Part shown: positions 30,166 to 40,048 of the stretch, in pieces
Layout of the letters: each line of letters begins with the position of its first letter
Position numbering within the stretch: position 1 is the first letter of the stretch
Source: Anaerococcus pacaensis 9403502
GTDB lineage: Bacteria > Bacillota > Clostridia > Tissierellales > Peptoniphilaceae
NCBI GenBank assembly: GCA_000308255.3
Contig: HG326666.1
Span: 85,265-149,264 of the forward strand
Direction: 5' to 3'
DNA: 64,000 bases
Made by a program: the position numbers and the translations under genes
Notes under the pieces: generated by a model
Seen by the model: only the letters and a program-made list of their open reading frames with translations
Told to the model about the DNA's origin: nothing
The model's database searches: none

Positions 30166-31526
30166 TGGGCAAAGTCAGATTCGTATTGAGGTTTAAAGGC
30201 TTCAAGCTCTGACATAGTATCAGCATCTGGATTTGATAGGATTTGCTCAAGAACAGATCCTACATCATTGTAGGCTTGTTGGCTGCCTGGAGCTAGAGGT
30301 CTTGAGAATAGCTTAGCTGTAGCATCAGCAAGAATTGGAGCTATAGCTGATTCTGAATTTTTGTATTCGTCAGCTTCTACTGCACTTGTTCTAGCTGGCA
30401 TGTAGCCTGTGTCTATTGCAAATTGGATTTGACTTTCTTTTGATAATAGGAAGTTCATGAAGTCAAAGGCTGCTTGTTTTTGAGCATCAGTTGCGTTTTC
30501 AAACATATAGATGTTTGTACCTTGTTGTACGCTTGCATCAGCTGGATATGGAGCTGCTGCGTATTCGAACTTGCCATCTACCCCATCACGTACGTATACT
30601 TCACCAGCATTTGATCCGATGTAGGCACCAACTTGTTCGTTAGCAAATGGGCCAGACATGTATTGGTCAGTACCAGCTATTCTAAAGTAGCCATCTCTGA
30701 TACCATTGTGGTAGTAGCTTACAGCTTCTACACTTTCATCACCAGCCACATCTAGATTTGCATCCATTTCGTGACCATTGTTGTGTAGGTAAGTTGCGTA
30801 GTAGTTTGATAATGAGTCAAAACCAACTCCTGGTATGCCCTTAGCTTCATAGATTGCTTTAGATACTTCTTCTAGTTCTTCGTAGCTAGTTGGTACATCT
30901 AGGCCTAGTTCGTCAAATAGGGTCTTATTGTACCAAAATACTTCAGTTGATTTGTTAAATGGTAGGGCTGTGATTTTGCCATCCATTTCAATCTCATCAC
31001 GTACACCTGGTAGGATATCTTCGTAGTCGTCAAAACCTTCATTTACATATGGGCTTAGGTCTGTAACAAGGCCAGCATCCATAAATTGTAGCATCCAATC
31101 AGGGTATGCTTGTGTGATAGTCGGTAAATCACTTGGCGACTGCATAGTTGCAACTAGGATTTGGTTTAGGTCGCCGTAGTTACCTTGATTTTGTAAGTTT
31201 ACTTTGATATTTGGGTTACTTTCTTCAAATTGTGCCACTAGTTTTTCTAGAGCTTCACCTTGGCCGCCACCCATAGCATGCCAAAATACTATTTCTGTAG
31301 CTTCGCCAGTTGGTTCAGCCTGAGTTTCTTCTTCTGTAGTTTCTTCAGTAACAGCTTCATCTGCTACTTCTGTAGTTTCTTGACTTTCTGTTTCGGTTGT
31401 TGCTGTCTCTGTTGTAGCAGGTTCTGTTGTATTTTCTGCTGGTGCTGGGGCATTGTTTCCACAGCCTACAAGTACAGCAAGTGATAGCATGCATGCTAAC
31501 AGTAATGAGCTAATTTTTTTGTTCAT
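30162..31526 (-). CDS. ugpB: ABC importer substrate-binding lipoprotein, UgpB-like
   Basis: 454 aa. Lipoprotein signal with lipobox (LAVLVGCGNN, Cys22), then an 80-residue Thr/Glu/Pro-rich spacer, which is long and lifts the binding domain off the membrane. The solute-binding fold begins ATEIVFWHAMGGGQGEALEK and contains GKITALPFNKSTEVFWYNKT, the UgpB signature for glycerol-3-phosphate or glycerophosphodiester binding. It is the last gene of a minus-strand operon ugpC-ugpA-ugpE-ugpB. Role: bring in glycerol-3-phosphate-type compounds as phosphate or carbon source. Substrate assigned by family resemblance only. Confidence 0.82.
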   Translation of the reverse strand: MNKKISSLLLACMLSLAVLVGCGNNAPAPAENTTEPATTETATTETESQETTEVADEAVTEETTEEETQAEPTGEATEIVFWHAMGGGQGEALEKLVAQFEESNPNIKVNLQNQGNYGDLNQILVATMQSPSDLPTITQAYPDWMLQFMDAGLVTDLSPYVNEGFDDYEDILPGVRDEIEMDGKITALPFNKSTEVFWYNKTLFDELGLDVPTSYEELEEVSKAIYEAKGIPGVGFDSLSNYYATYLHNNGHEMDANLDVAGDESVEAVSYYHNGIRDGYFRIAGTDQYMSGPFANEQVGAYIGSNAGEVYVRDGVDGKFEYAAAPYPADASVQQGTNIYMFENATDAQKQAAFDFMNFLLSKESQIQFAIDTGYMPARTSAVEADEYKNSESAIAPILADATAKLFSRPLAPGSQQAYNDVGSVLEQILSNPDADTMSELEAFKPQYESDFAQ

Positions 31527-31586
31527 AAAATCTCCTTTTCAAAATTGTTTTTCATTACCCTCTATATATACCCGTTTTTCTCTAAA

Positions 31587-32405
31587 CTAGCCTTTTATAC
31601 CACCGTAAGATACACCGGCTAATATTTGCTTTCTAAAGATAAAATATAGGATCAATATCGGTAGGATGGTAATGGTTGATGCGGCCATTTGCAGGTGGAT
31701 ATAAGATCCTGCTTCTGTAGCAAAGGCAGACAAGCCATTTGAGATCATCCTCATATTTTTCGTATTAGTTACCAGTAGTGGCCATAGGAAGGAATTCCAT
31801 CCGGCTATGAAATTTAATAGGCCTATGGTAAATAGGGTTGATTTTGAAAGCGGAATCATCACTCGGGTGATAAATTCAAAATCAGATGCCCCATCGACTT
31901 TGGCTGCATTGTAATAATCCATAGGAATCGAGCGCAGGAATTGTCTAAGATAGATTATATAAAAGACACTAGCCATAAAAGGCAAGATGAGTGCCCAATA
32001 GCTATCAAGTAGGCTAAGCTTGGCTATGGTCCTAAAGTTGGTAAAAACTATGATTTCGAAAGGAATCATCAGTAGCGATAAGAGTATACTTTCAACTAAA
32101 CGTTTGTGTTTGAAATTTAGGAAGTTTATGGCAAAGGCAGCAAGGGTTGTGGTTATTAATGTGCCTAGTGTATTTACAATTGTGACAAAAACAGTATTTG
32201 CGAAATACCTGCCAAAAGGTGCTACCTTCATGGCTTCCCTAAAGTTTTGAAATTGCGGGCTAGCTGGGAAAAGTTTCGGAGGGATGGATGTCACCTCACC
32301 AAAGGTCATCAGCGATGATGAAATCATGTATAAAAATGGAAATAGGGTGATTATTGCCATTATAAGTATAAAAATATATGAGATTACTTTTGTTACTTGT
32401 TTCAT
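31587..32405 (-). CDS. ugpE: ABC importer permease, UgpE-like (CUT1)
   Basis: 272 aa with six membrane helices. The EAA-type coupling loop that touches the ATPase is YYNAAKVDGASDFEFITRVM near residue 175. N-terminal IITLFPFLYMISSSL is typical of MalG/UgpE. Located 9 bases after ugpA and before ugpB; pairs with UgpA as the heterodimeric pore. Confidence 0.85.
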   Translation of the reverse strand: MKQVTKVISYIFILIMAIITLFPFLYMISSSLMTFGEVTSIPPKLFPASPQFQNFREAMKVAPFGRYFANTVFVTIVNTLGTLITTTLAAFAINFLNFKHKRLVESILLSLLMIPFEIIVFTNFRTIAKLSLLDSYWALILPFMASVFYIIYLRQFLRSIPMDYYNAAKVDGASDFEFITRVMIPLSKSTLFTIGLLNFIAGWNSFLWPLLVTNTKNMRMISNGLSAFATEAGSYIHLQMAASTITILPILILYFIFRKQILAGVSYGGIKG

Positions 32406-32414
32406 GGCTAGCTC

Positions 32415-33290
32415 CTATTTCGTTAATCTTTCTATTATTTTTCTTTGGGCAAAGGTTAGTACCAATAGCATCAAGAAAAGTATGACAGCTGCTGCCATAG
32501 CATGGCCGTAGCGGTATTCGACATAAAATTTATTGTATATATAAAATACAGCCGTCACCAGCCTATTGCCTACCCCCGCCTTGCCGTTAAACAAGGCAAA
32601 GACTTCGTTATACACCTTAAAGGCTTGGATAAAGCTTGTTAGGAACAAAAATGTGATGATTTGAGACAATTCTGGCAGAGTTATCCTAAAAAATTGCTCA
32701 GTCTTTGTAGCCCCAAAGGTCTCAGCCACCCTATAATAATTCTTATCAATGCCACGCAGGCCTGATAAGATAACGATAATATTAAATGCAAGACTATTCC
32801 ACACACCAAAAAGAATCAAAGCTGGCATATTGTAGTTTCTATTATTTAAAAAATCAAATGGCCCGATATTAAAAATCCCTAAGAAATAATTTAGAAAACC
32901 ATATTGGCCGTGGAGCAGGTACCTAAATACGATACCTATAGCGATAACGCTAGTTAGATATGGTATAAAAAATATAGTCTCAAAAAACTTGCTCCCCTTG
33001 ATTTTCTCATAGAGAATAAGGGCTATCACCACCGAAATAATAATAGAAAGCGGCACTACTGTCACTGCATAGATAAAGGTATTTTTTATAGCCAGCCTAA
33101 ATTGTGGGTCATTGATGACTGCTGGGAAATTTGATAGGCCAACAAATTCTGGATCTAGGATTGAATTTGATTGCATAGCCATATAAAATGTTCTAAAAAG
33201 CGGATAGATTGTAAAAACACCTATAAATATAATGGCAGGCAATAGATAAAGCCATGCCCTAGGCGAATTTTCTGCTGAATATTTTTTCAT
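32415..33290 (-). CDS. ugpA: ABC importer permease, UgpA-like (CUT1)
   Basis: 291 aa, six helices. The coupling motif YYRVAETFGATKTEQFFRIT (near residue 200) keeps the E-x-x-x-x-x-G core. The N-terminal AWLYLLPAIIFIGVFTIYPL is the MalF/UgpA family entry. Its start codon shares a base with the ugpC stop, showing tight coupling with the ATPase gene. Confidence 0.86.
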   Translation of the reverse strand: MKKYSAENSPRAWLYLLPAIIFIGVFTIYPLFRTFYMAMQSNSILDPEFVGLSNFPAVINDPQFRLAIKNTFIYAVTVVPLSIIISVVIALILYEKIKGSKFFETIFFIPYLTSVIAIGIVFRYLLHGQYGFLNYFLGIFNIGPFDFLNNRNYNMPALILFGVWNSLAFNIIVILSGLRGIDKNYYRVAETFGATKTEQFFRITLPELSQIITFLFLTSFIQAFKVYNEVFALFNGKAGVGNRLVTAVFYIYNKFYVEYRYGHAMAAAVILFLMLLVLTFAQRKIIERLTK

Positions 33291-34357
33291 TAGTAAACCC
33301 TCGCCCCATCTTCTTCAAATAGGTAGATTGATCCATAGTCGATTCCTACATTTATAGTATCGCCCTCAGATATTTTTAAGCTGGAATCAGCTATCATCCT
33401 TGAAGGAATTCCATTTAGGGTAAAATGTAGGATCATATAACGACCAATCATCTCAATTGTTTCAACTTTTATAGCAAGGCCTTGATCAGCTAATTTAAAG
33501 TGTTCTGGCCTAATGCCTACTAGGTATTTTGAATTACTTAGGTCTTTTTTAAATCTAGTTTTTTCTAGTTCTGATATTTTTAGGCTAAAGTCAGCACTAG
33601 TTAAATCATCTCCATTTTTAACCATTTCGTACACATTTATAATAGGATTGCCTATAAATTTTGCTACGAAAAGATTGGCTGGTTCTAGGTATAGGTTTTG
33701 TGGGATGTCGTATTGTTGGATGACACCATCATTCATCAGCGCTATATAATCAGAAATTGAAAGGGCTTCTTCCTGGTCGTGGGTTACAAAAATTGTAGTG
33801 ACCCCCACGTTTTTTACTATATTTCGTATCTCCTCACGGATTGATAAACGCAAACGCGCATCTAGGTTTGAAAGTGGCTCGTCCATTAAAAGTGTCTTTG
33901 GATTTTGAACAAGCGCACGGGCAATCGCCACCCTTTGCTGTTGGCCACCTGATAGTTGGGCTGGTTTTTTGTCCTTGTATTCAGTGATGTAGGTTAGATC
34001 CATATACTTTTGGGCGATTTTGTTGGCCTCAGTCTGCTTTATTTTATTATCACCTACTGTGAGTGGAAATGTGATATTTTCAAGGACTGTCATGTGTGGG
34101 TATAGAGCATAGTTTTGAAAAACCATGCCAATATTCCTATCTTTTGGGTGCTTATTTATAATAGATTCCCCATCAAATAAAATGTCGCCTGCTGTTGGGT
34201 CAAGGATGCCTGCTATTATGTTTAGTATAGTAGACTTGCCGCAGCCAGATGGGCCAAGGAGGGTAACCAAGGCCCCGTCAGGGATGTCTAAATCTATATC
34301 TTTTAAGGCCTCGTAGCCATTTTCATATACTTTCTTTAAATCTTTTATCTCAATCAT
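33290..34357 (-). CDS. ugpC: ABC importer ATPase, UgpC/MsmK-like
   Basis: 355 aa ATPase with Walker A GPSGCGKST, Q-loop MVFQNYALYPHMTV, signature LSGGQQQRVAIARAL, Walker B TLLMDEPLSNLDA and switch HDQEEAL. The C-terminal 110 residues form the OB-fold regulatory domain of CUT1 ATPases (VGIRPEHFKL). Such ATPases often serve several sugar importers; the permease pair at 47255-48957 has no ATPase of its own and may borrow this one. Confidence 0.9.
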   Translation of the reverse strand: MIEIKDLKKVYENGYEALKDIDLDIPDGALVTLLGPSGCGKSTILNIIAGILDPTAGDILFDGESIINKHPKDRNIGMVFQNYALYPHMTVLENITFPLTVGDNKIKQTEANKIAQKYMDLTYITEYKDKKPAQLSGGQQQRVAIARALVQNPKTLLMDEPLSNLDARLRLSIREEIRNIVKNVGVTTIFVTHDQEEALSISDYIALMNDGVIQQYDIPQNLYLEPANLFVAKFIGNPIINVYEMVKNGDDLTSADFSLKISELEKTRFKKDLSNSKYLVGIRPEHFKLADQGLAIKVETIEMIGRYMILHFTLNGIPSRMIADSSLKISEGDTINVGIDYGSIYLFEEDGARVY

Positions 34358-34424
34358 AATTACCTCTGTTATTCAAATTTACCAAATATTTGTAAAGTGC
34401 GTGTAAAATCCAGGTAAGAATATA

Positions 34425-34457
34425 TAAAAAAATCCCCTAGAACAGATGTTCTAAGGG
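34425..34457 (-). terminator. Terminator of the zinc peptidase gene
   Basis: On the minus strand CCCTTAGAACA and TGTTCTAGGG pair with one bulge, followed by GATTTTTTTAT. It lies about 10 bases past the stop codon. Confidence 0.8.
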
Positions 34458-34466
34458 TAGGGCCGG

Positions 34467-35165
34467 CTAATCTCTTCTACTGCCACCAAATAGCATTACC
34501 ATTCTGAGTAATTGGAGGGCAGTTGTAAGGGTTGCTGCAACATATGTGTAGGCTGCAGCTCTTAGCATAGCTGCTGCAAATTGATTTTCTTCACCAACTA
34601 GCATCCCGCTTTCTTCAAGTATGGATAATGCCCTACGGCTGGCATTAAACTCAACTGGTAGGGTCACCACTTGGAAAAGTAGGGTTAGGCCAAAGAGGAT
34701 AAGGCCAATGTCCACCATATTTGGTCTAGCTAAAAATACCCCTAATAGCAAAATAGGGAAACTTAACATAGTACCAAAATTTACTATTGGCACCAGCCAA
34801 GATTTCACTTGTAGCGGTGTGTAGCCCTCCTTATACTGGATCACATGACCCAGCTCGTGGGCAGCTACTGCTACTGAAGCTATAGAGCTATCATTGATTG
34901 ATGTTGGGGATAGGGCTACTTGCTTGGTCGCAGGATTAAAATAATCCCCCATAGGTGTATTTATTGTCTTTATCTCGATATCATTGTAGCCCCTGGTATC
35001 AAGGATATAGTTGGCTGCTTGTAGACCAGTAATACCCTTTGTTGTTTTAACTTTAGAATATTTTCTAAAGGCATTTTGTACATGGGCCTGGGCGATCATA
35101 GTTAGGATAAAGCCTATGATTACCAAAATATATGTTCTATCAAATCCGTAATAATAGTATGGCAT
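34467..35165 (-). CDS. Membrane zinc metallopeptidase (YugP family)
   Basis: 232 aa, Zn_peptidase_2 family. The HExxH zinc motif is VAAHELGHVIQYKEGY near residue 115. Hydrophobic segments sit near residues 8-24, 130-165 and 200-222, with PVEFNASRRALSILEESG carrying a further conserved Asn/Arg element. The function is not settled; relatives are neutral membrane proteases. Single gene with its own terminator, downstream of the ktr operon terminator on the same strand. Confidence 0.87.
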   Translation of the reverse strand: MPYYYYGFDRTYILVIIGFILTMIAQAHVQNAFRKYSKVKTTKGITGLQAANYILDTRGYNDIEIKTINTPMGDYFNPATKQVALSPTSINDSSIASVAVAAHELGHVIQYKEGYTPLQVKSWLVPIVNFGTMLSFPILLLGVFLARPNMVDIGLILFGLTLLFQVVTLPVEFNASRRALSILEESGMLVGEENQFAAAMLRAAAYTYVAATLTTALQLLRMVMLFGGSRRD

Positions 35166-35222
35166 AATATCTCTCCTTACATTTATATATATAATTAATA
35201 ACCATTATTGAGAATTTTAAGC

Positions 35223-35248
35223 AAAGAAAAAGGGCTATCACTAGCCCC
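35223..35248 (-). terminator. Terminator downstream of the ktr genes
   Basis: GGGCTA-GTGA-TAGCCC followed by TTTTTCTTT on the minus strand, some 190 bases past ktrA. Confidence 0.7.
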
Positions 35249-35253
35249 GTTTC

Positions 35254-35290
35254 CTTTAGAAAAGAATAAGTTAGTCCTAGTTTTCTAAAG
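35254..35290. repeat. 10-bp inverted repeat beside the ktr terminator
   Basis: CTTTAGAAAA (35254-35263) and TTTTCTAAAG (35281-35290) are exact complements, separated by 17 bases. Next to the terminator this may form a larger cruciform or belong to a short repeat element. No gene function assigned. Confidence 0.45.
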
Positions 35291-35435
35291 GGAAAACTAT
35301 AAGGAATTAATAATGAAAAACCTAGCTATTTAATAGCTACCTATATTATAACACAAATTTTGATATATGCAAACATTTTCTTTATTTTTTTTATCACAAA
35401 TTTATTCAATATATGTTAGCCTATAAACAGCTAAA

Positions 35436-36089
35436 TCATCTACTTTTTTCCAGCATGTCCCTATTTTCATCAGATCCCAAAACCATTAGAACATCGTTTT
35501 CTAATATTTTTTCATCACTAGGAAAATCAATTATTATTTTTCCCTCACGTTTTACAGCTATGACATTGCATTTATACTTTTTTCTAAAGTCAAGCTCGTT
35601 TAGGCTTTGGCCTACCCAAGAGGCTTTACTAGCTATTTCCATCACAGAATATTCATCAGATAAGTGGATGACTTCAAATATATCTGATCCCGATAAGGAC
35701 CTAGCTAAGTGCTGGGCTGTATCTAGCTCTGGATAAACTATTTGGTCTGCCCCAATTTTCTTTAAAATCCTAGCATGAGTCATGCTAGAGGCCTTGGCTA
35801 TGACTTTTTTAATGCCACTATCCTTACAAATGAGTGTTGCCTCAATCGATGCCTCAAGGTCAGAGCCTGTTGCTATAATAGCTACATCAAAGTTGTTAAT
35901 CCCAAGCGAATGCATAGCAACTTCTTCTGTCATATCTGCTTGGACAGCTGATGATACCTCATTGGCTAATTTTTCTACCTTGGTATAGTCAGCATCAACC
36001 GCCGTCACATATAGGCCCCTAGCTGCTAGTTCCTTAGCTAGCCCGCTTCCAAACCTACCCAAACCAAGTACAATTATGTTTTTTTTCAT
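35436..36089 (-). CDS. ktrA: KtrA, nucleotide-gated regulator of K+ uptake
   Basis: 217 aa with an N-terminal RCK Rossmann domain (VLGLGRFGSGLAKELAARGL, nucleotide-binding GxGxxG; VDADYTKVE acidic end) and a C-terminal RCK-C domain (about residues 135-217). It forms an octameric ring that gates KtrB in response to ATP/ADP, and often c-di-AMP through the RCK-C domain. It starts 8 bases after the ktrB stop. Confidence 0.93.
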   Translation of the reverse strand: MKKNIIVLGLGRFGSGLAKELAARGLYVTAVDADYTKVEKLANEVSSAVQADMTEEVAMHSLGINNFDVAIIATGSDLEASIEATLICKDSGIKKVIAKASSMTHARILKKIGADQIVYPELDTAQHLARSLSGSDIFEVIHLSDEYSVMEIASKASWVGQSLNELDFRKKYKCNVIAVKREGKIIIDFPSDEKILENDVLMVLGSDENRDMLEKSR

Positions 36090-36097
36090 CTCATCTC

Positions 36098-37447
36098 CTA
36101 ACCCAGACTTATAAAGGCTTCTGGATATCTTATTAGTTTTTCATCCGATTTTAAACCAAAGGCAAAGGCCATAGTCATTGGACCAACCCTACCTAGGTAC
36201 ATGCATATGCCTATCATGATTTTTCCAGCATTTGATAAGTAAGCTGTTATCCCTCTGCTAGCTCCAACAGTTGCTAGAGCTGATACAGTTTCATAAAGGA
36301 TGTCTATTACAGCAAAATCATCAGTAAGTGAAATCAAAAAGCTTACCAATAGAACAACTGCAAATGAAGTCATAAAAATTGACATAGCTTTTTTGATATT
36401 TTCATCGCTTATACGTCTCTTAAGCACCACAAGTTCTTTATCCCTTTTTATCTCAGCTATGGTAGCTAGGACTAAGATACCAAAGGTTGTAGTCTTTAGA
36501 CCACCAGCGGTCGACCCTGGAGAACCTCCGATAAACATCAAAACAATGAGCATAAAAGCAGTTGAATCATTGATCCTAGTTAGGTCCACCGAATAAAAAC
36601 CAGCCGTCCTAGCAGATACGGATTGGAAGAGAGATTCTAATACACTCGCTAGAGGACCTTCACTTTTTAGTACTCCGTTGTTATATGTTTCTAGTAAGTA
36701 AAATAAGATTGACCCTATTATGATAAGGCTAGCGCTTATAATTAGAACAAGCTTAGAATGAGTCGAAAGATTTCTGACACTTTTTTTATAAAAGATTTCA
36801 CTAGTAACCATAAATCCCAGGCCACCAATCACAATAAGGGCCATGAGGGTCATATTGATAAGGACATCGCTTCTTAGTGGATAGATTGAATCGCCCAGTA
36901 TATCAAAACCAGCATTACAAAAGGCTGATATAGAATGAAATACTGAAAACCAGAGGCCTTTACTAAGCCCATAGCTTGGGACAAATCTTATAGCAAGTAA
37001 GGCCGCACCAATTAGCTCTGATATTATAGTAAAAGCCAAAACATATTTAAAAAGCTTAACCATCCCTGATAAGCTCTCCACATTTAATTGCTCACGTAAG
37101 ATCATCCTTGATTTGATGCCTATTTTTCTACCAAGTATTAGTGGAACAAGTGAAGCTAGGGTCATAATGCCAAGCCCCCCAATTTGTATCAAGATAAGGA
37201 TTATGACATGACCTAGGGTGTTCCAGTGATTAGCTGTATTTACTGGGCTAAGGCCAGTTACACAAGATGCGCTAGCAGCTACAAAAAATGCATCTAATGG
37301 CTTAGTTGCCTTACCCGACTGTGTTACAAAAGGAGTAGATAGCAACAAACCTCCTATAGTTATGAGTATAAAAAATCCTGCTGACAATATAAAGGCTGGA
37401 TTGGATGTAACCTTATCAACGAATTTTTTTAAAGAGTTTTCTTTCAT
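36098..37447 (-). CDS. ktrB: KtrB, K+ transporter membrane subunit
   Basis: 449 aa with four M1-P-M2 repeats. Selectivity-filter segments are visible: ASCVTGLSPV, ISAFCNAGFD, GGSPGSTAGGLKTTT and ALATVGASRGITAY, each with the filter glycine. Na+-dependent high-affinity K+ uptake together with KtrA. The usual gene order is ktrA-ktrB; here ktrB comes first. Confidence 0.93.
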   Translation of the reverse strand: MKENSLKKFVDKVTSNPAFILSAGFFILITIGGLLLSTPFVTQSGKATKPLDAFFVAASASCVTGLSPVNTANHWNTLGHVIILILIQIGGLGIMTLASLVPLILGRKIGIKSRMILREQLNVESLSGMVKLFKYVLAFTIISELIGAALLAIRFVPSYGLSKGLWFSVFHSISAFCNAGFDILGDSIYPLRSDVLINMTLMALIVIGGLGFMVTSEIFYKKSVRNLSTHSKLVLIISASLIIIGSILFYLLETYNNGVLKSEGPLASVLESLFQSVSARTAGFYSVDLTRINDSTAFMLIVLMFIGGSPGSTAGGLKTTTFGILVLATIAEIKRDKELVVLKRRISDENIKKAMSIFMTSFAVVLLVSFLISLTDDFAVIDILYETVSALATVGASRGITAYLSNAGKIMIGICMYLGRVGPMTMAFAFGLKSDEKLIRYPEAFISLG

Positions 37448-37696
37448 ATATTATCCTTTTAATTAATTAATTAATTAGCATATAAATTGATTTTATAATC
37501 TAATAGCTATAAAGTCAAAATTTATTATATATTAAATCATCTATTATTTCACTCAATAGAGTTTAATTATATTTAAGTATATAAATCATAAGCTTAGGAT
37601 ATATAATATCTATTAATCATATATTAAAATATAAATTGTTATCCTGTTTAAAAGTTAAATCTATGGTAATATATGTAATAAAAGGAGGAATATATT

Positions 37697-38245
37697 ATGC
37701 TATGGTTTTTATTAATAATTGTCGTTTTGATAGTGCTAATGGCTATATCAATCTACAACTCATTAGTACGTCAAAATGAAATGGTATCCAATGCCATGAG
37801 CCAAATAGCAGCCCAATTACAATCTAGATGGGATGCCCTAAACAACCTAATCGATGCAACCAAAGACTACTCTAAGTATGAATCAGACACACTTGATAGA
37901 GTGACCAAAAATAGGACTTCTATCGACCGCAACTCATCACCAACTGATGTAGCCCGCGAAGAAGGCGAATTCCGCTCTGCCCTAAGAAGTTTCTATGCAG
38001 TAGCAGAAAATTATCCAGAATTAAAGGCAAGTGAGATATACCGCTCTACTATGGATTCGATCAACAAATACGAAGACAATGTTCGCCACTCTCGTATGAT
38101 TTATAACGACACAGTGACAAACTTCAACCGCTATATCAAAAGCTTCCCACAAAATATTTTTGCTGGCATGTTTGGTTATACTGAAAAAGACTACTTCCAA
38201 AACGAAGAAGTGACCAACCAAGCTCCAAGATGGAACAATAATTAG
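37697..38245 (+). CDS. lemA: LemA family membrane protein
   Basis: 182 aa: one N-terminal membrane helix (residues 2-20), then a long helical bundle with LVRQNEMVSNAMSQIAAQLQ and a family core YPELKASEIYRSTMDSINKY. The C terminus GMFGYTEKDYFQNEE is typical. Function unknown; LemA genes commonly lie next to TPM-domain or DUF2207 membrane proteins, as here. AAAGGAGG gives the start. Probably one operon with the following gene, 21 bases away. Confidence 0.9.
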   Translation: MLWFLLIIVVLIVLMAISIYNSLVRQNEMVSNAMSQIAAQLQSRWDALNNLIDATKDYSKYESDTLDRVTKNRTSIDRNSSPTDVAREEGEFRSALRSFYAVAENYPELKASEIYRSTMDSINKYEDNVRHSRMIYNDTVTNFNRYIKSFPQNIFAGMFGYTEKDYFQNEEVTNQAPRWNNN

Positions 38246-38266
38246 TCCCAGTTTAGGAGGCTAATA

Positions 38267-40018
38267 ATGAAAACTTTTCTTAAAAAAATAATAGCGGCCC
38301 TAGTCTTACTGTTTATCCTAGCCTTTCCTAATACAGCTAGGGCTGAGTCAATCGATAGTATAAATCTTGAGGTCTATATAGATCAAAATGGCATCGGCCA
38401 TGTGTCAGAAACTTGGACAACCCAAGATGACAATTATGATTCCACCGAAAGGTACAAGGTCATATCAGACCTTAGGGGCATCGAAATCCGTGATTTTAAG
38501 GTCCGTAATCAAACAAAAGAATTTACTGAGATGATGCCTTGGGATTTGGATAAGAGTTTTGATGAAAAAGCTTACCGCTATGGGATGATAGAAGGGGATA
38601 ACAAAGTTGAACTTTGTTGGGGTATATCCGAACGAGGCGACAATGAATTTATCCTCGATTACACTATCAATCCGGTGGTAATAGGTCTAAATGACTATGA
38701 CATGGTCTATTTTAGATTCATCAAAGAAAACCTAGACCCTCTACCAAAAGAAATCCGCATGGAAGTTTATGCAGATGAGCCTTTCGGTGATGAGGTAAGC
38801 ATGTGGGGTTTTGGTTTTGAAGGTGATGTCCACAATCAAAACGGCAAAATAGTGGCCCAATCTACAGGCAAAGTTGCCTTCGGCCAGCTTATGCTAAGAT
38901 TTCCAAAAGGCACCTTTAACACATCATATACTATGGATGAGGATTTTGACTACTTCTCTAAACAAGCTGTAAAGGGTTCTGATTGGGAAGATGGCAATGC
39001 TTATTACGAAGAAGAGAAAGATGTGGGATCCTTAATAGATAATTTCCTCATTCCATTCCTAGTAATGCTTGCGATATTCTTCACCTTTGTACCGGTTATT
39101 AGCAAAAGCAGAGCAGAAAGTAATAAATATGCTATCTTAAATAGCCGTGACTTGACTAAGGCCAAGAAATTCAAAAATGAGTATTTCCATGAAATCCCAT
39201 ATGATGGACCAATCGAAGATACTTATCTAATAGCAGACAATGCTTATTATGATATAGCAATTGAAAACTATATGAATGCTTTCTTCCTCAAATGGGTCTA
39301 CGAAGGAGCTATAAACTTTGGAGAAGAAGAGGTGACTAAGTTCATAAAGACGAAGAAAGTTCCACATATTACTATAAACCACAAGCCAGCAAATATGGCC
39401 CCAATGGAAGAAAGATTCTTTAAAATCATAGAAGGTGCAGCTAGAACTGATGAAGATGGCAAATTGCTCCAAAGTGATATTGAAGATTACTTGAAAGTCC
39501 ACAAGACAACTATGGAAAACTATATCGACGATTTCCCTGAACAATCCTTAAAGGCCCTAGAACAGGGTGGATATGTAGTAAACGATAGAAAAAGAACAAA
39601 AAATCCTTTTTCTTCTAGTGTCTATAAGAACAGGATTTTTATCACAGATAGCGGTGTTGAACTTTACGAAAGATTTATCAAATTTAAAAATTACTTAAAG
39701 GACTACTCGCTAATTGAAGAGCGTCATGTAAATGAAGTGAAACTTTGGGATCAATTTATGATCTATGCTGCTATATATGGTATCAGTGAAGAAGTATACG
39801 AAAACTTCACAGCTATATATCCAGAATATGCTCAAATTTCAACCTATGACTATTACATGATTCGTGGCCTTAATACCTATACATCACAATTTAGTTCTTC
39901 TATGGCACAAACACTTTCTAACTTTGAATCATCCTCATCTGGTGGTTTCTCATCATTTGGCGGTGGTGGAGGAAGTTTTGGGGGTGGATCTGGCGGATCT
40001 GGTGGAGGAAGTAGATAA
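38267..40018 (+). CDS. DUF2207 family membrane protein
   Basis: 583 aa. Signal peptide 1-26 (ending ARAES). An extracellular beta-rich DUF2207 domain occupies about residues 28-230, then one membrane helix at 253-275 and a cytosolic helical region with winged-helix-like repeats. The extreme C terminus is low-complexity Gly/Ser (GGGGSFGGGSGG). Family partners of LemA are thought to act at the envelope, but no activity is established. Some family members have two C-terminal helices; only one is evident here. Confidence 0.85.
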   Translation: MKTFLKKIIAALVLLFILAFPNTARAESIDSINLEVYIDQNGIGHVSETWTTQDDNYDSTERYKVISDLRGIEIRDFKVRNQTKEFTEMMPWDLDKSFDEKAYRYGMIEGDNKVELCWGISERGDNEFILDYTINPVVIGLNDYDMVYFRFIKENLDPLPKEIRMEVYADEPFGDEVSMWGFGFEGDVHNQNGKIVAQSTGKVAFGQLMLRFPKGTFNTSYTMDEDFDYFSKQAVKGSDWEDGNAYYEEEKDVGSLIDNFLIPFLVMLAIFFTFVPVISKSRAESNKYAILNSRDLTKAKKFKNEYFHEIPYDGPIEDTYLIADNAYYDIAIENYMNAFFLKWVYEGAINFGEEEVTKFIKTKKVPHITINHKPANMAPMEERFFKIIEGAARTDEDGKLLQSDIEDYLKVHKTTMENYIDDFPEQSLKALEQGGYVVNDRKRTKNPFSSSVYKNRIFITDSGVELYERFIKFKNYLKDYSLIEERHVNEVKLWDQFMIYAAIYGISEEVYENFTAIYPEYAQISTYDYYMIRGLNTYTSQFSSSMAQTLSNFESSSSGGFSSFGGGGGSFGGGSGGSGGGSR

Positions 40019-40048
40019 AAAGGAAGGGCCCTGCGCCCTTCTTATTTA
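40016..40048. terminator. Terminator shared by the DUF2207 gene and the convergent 152-aa gene
   Basis: GAAGGGC-CCTGC-GCCCTTC flanked by A on the left and TTATTTAT on the right, so it can stop both strands. Confidence 0.8.

Noticed and set aside
37448..37696. Regulatory element between ktrB and lemA (for example a c-di-AMP ydaO-type riboswitch)
   Set aside because: The region is AT-rich with no recognisable ydaO core motifs on the minus strand.
39920..40015. Gly/Ser-rich repeat at the end of the DUF2207 gene as a repeat element or array
   Set aside because: It is a low-complexity protein tail typical of this family, not a DNA repeat structure.
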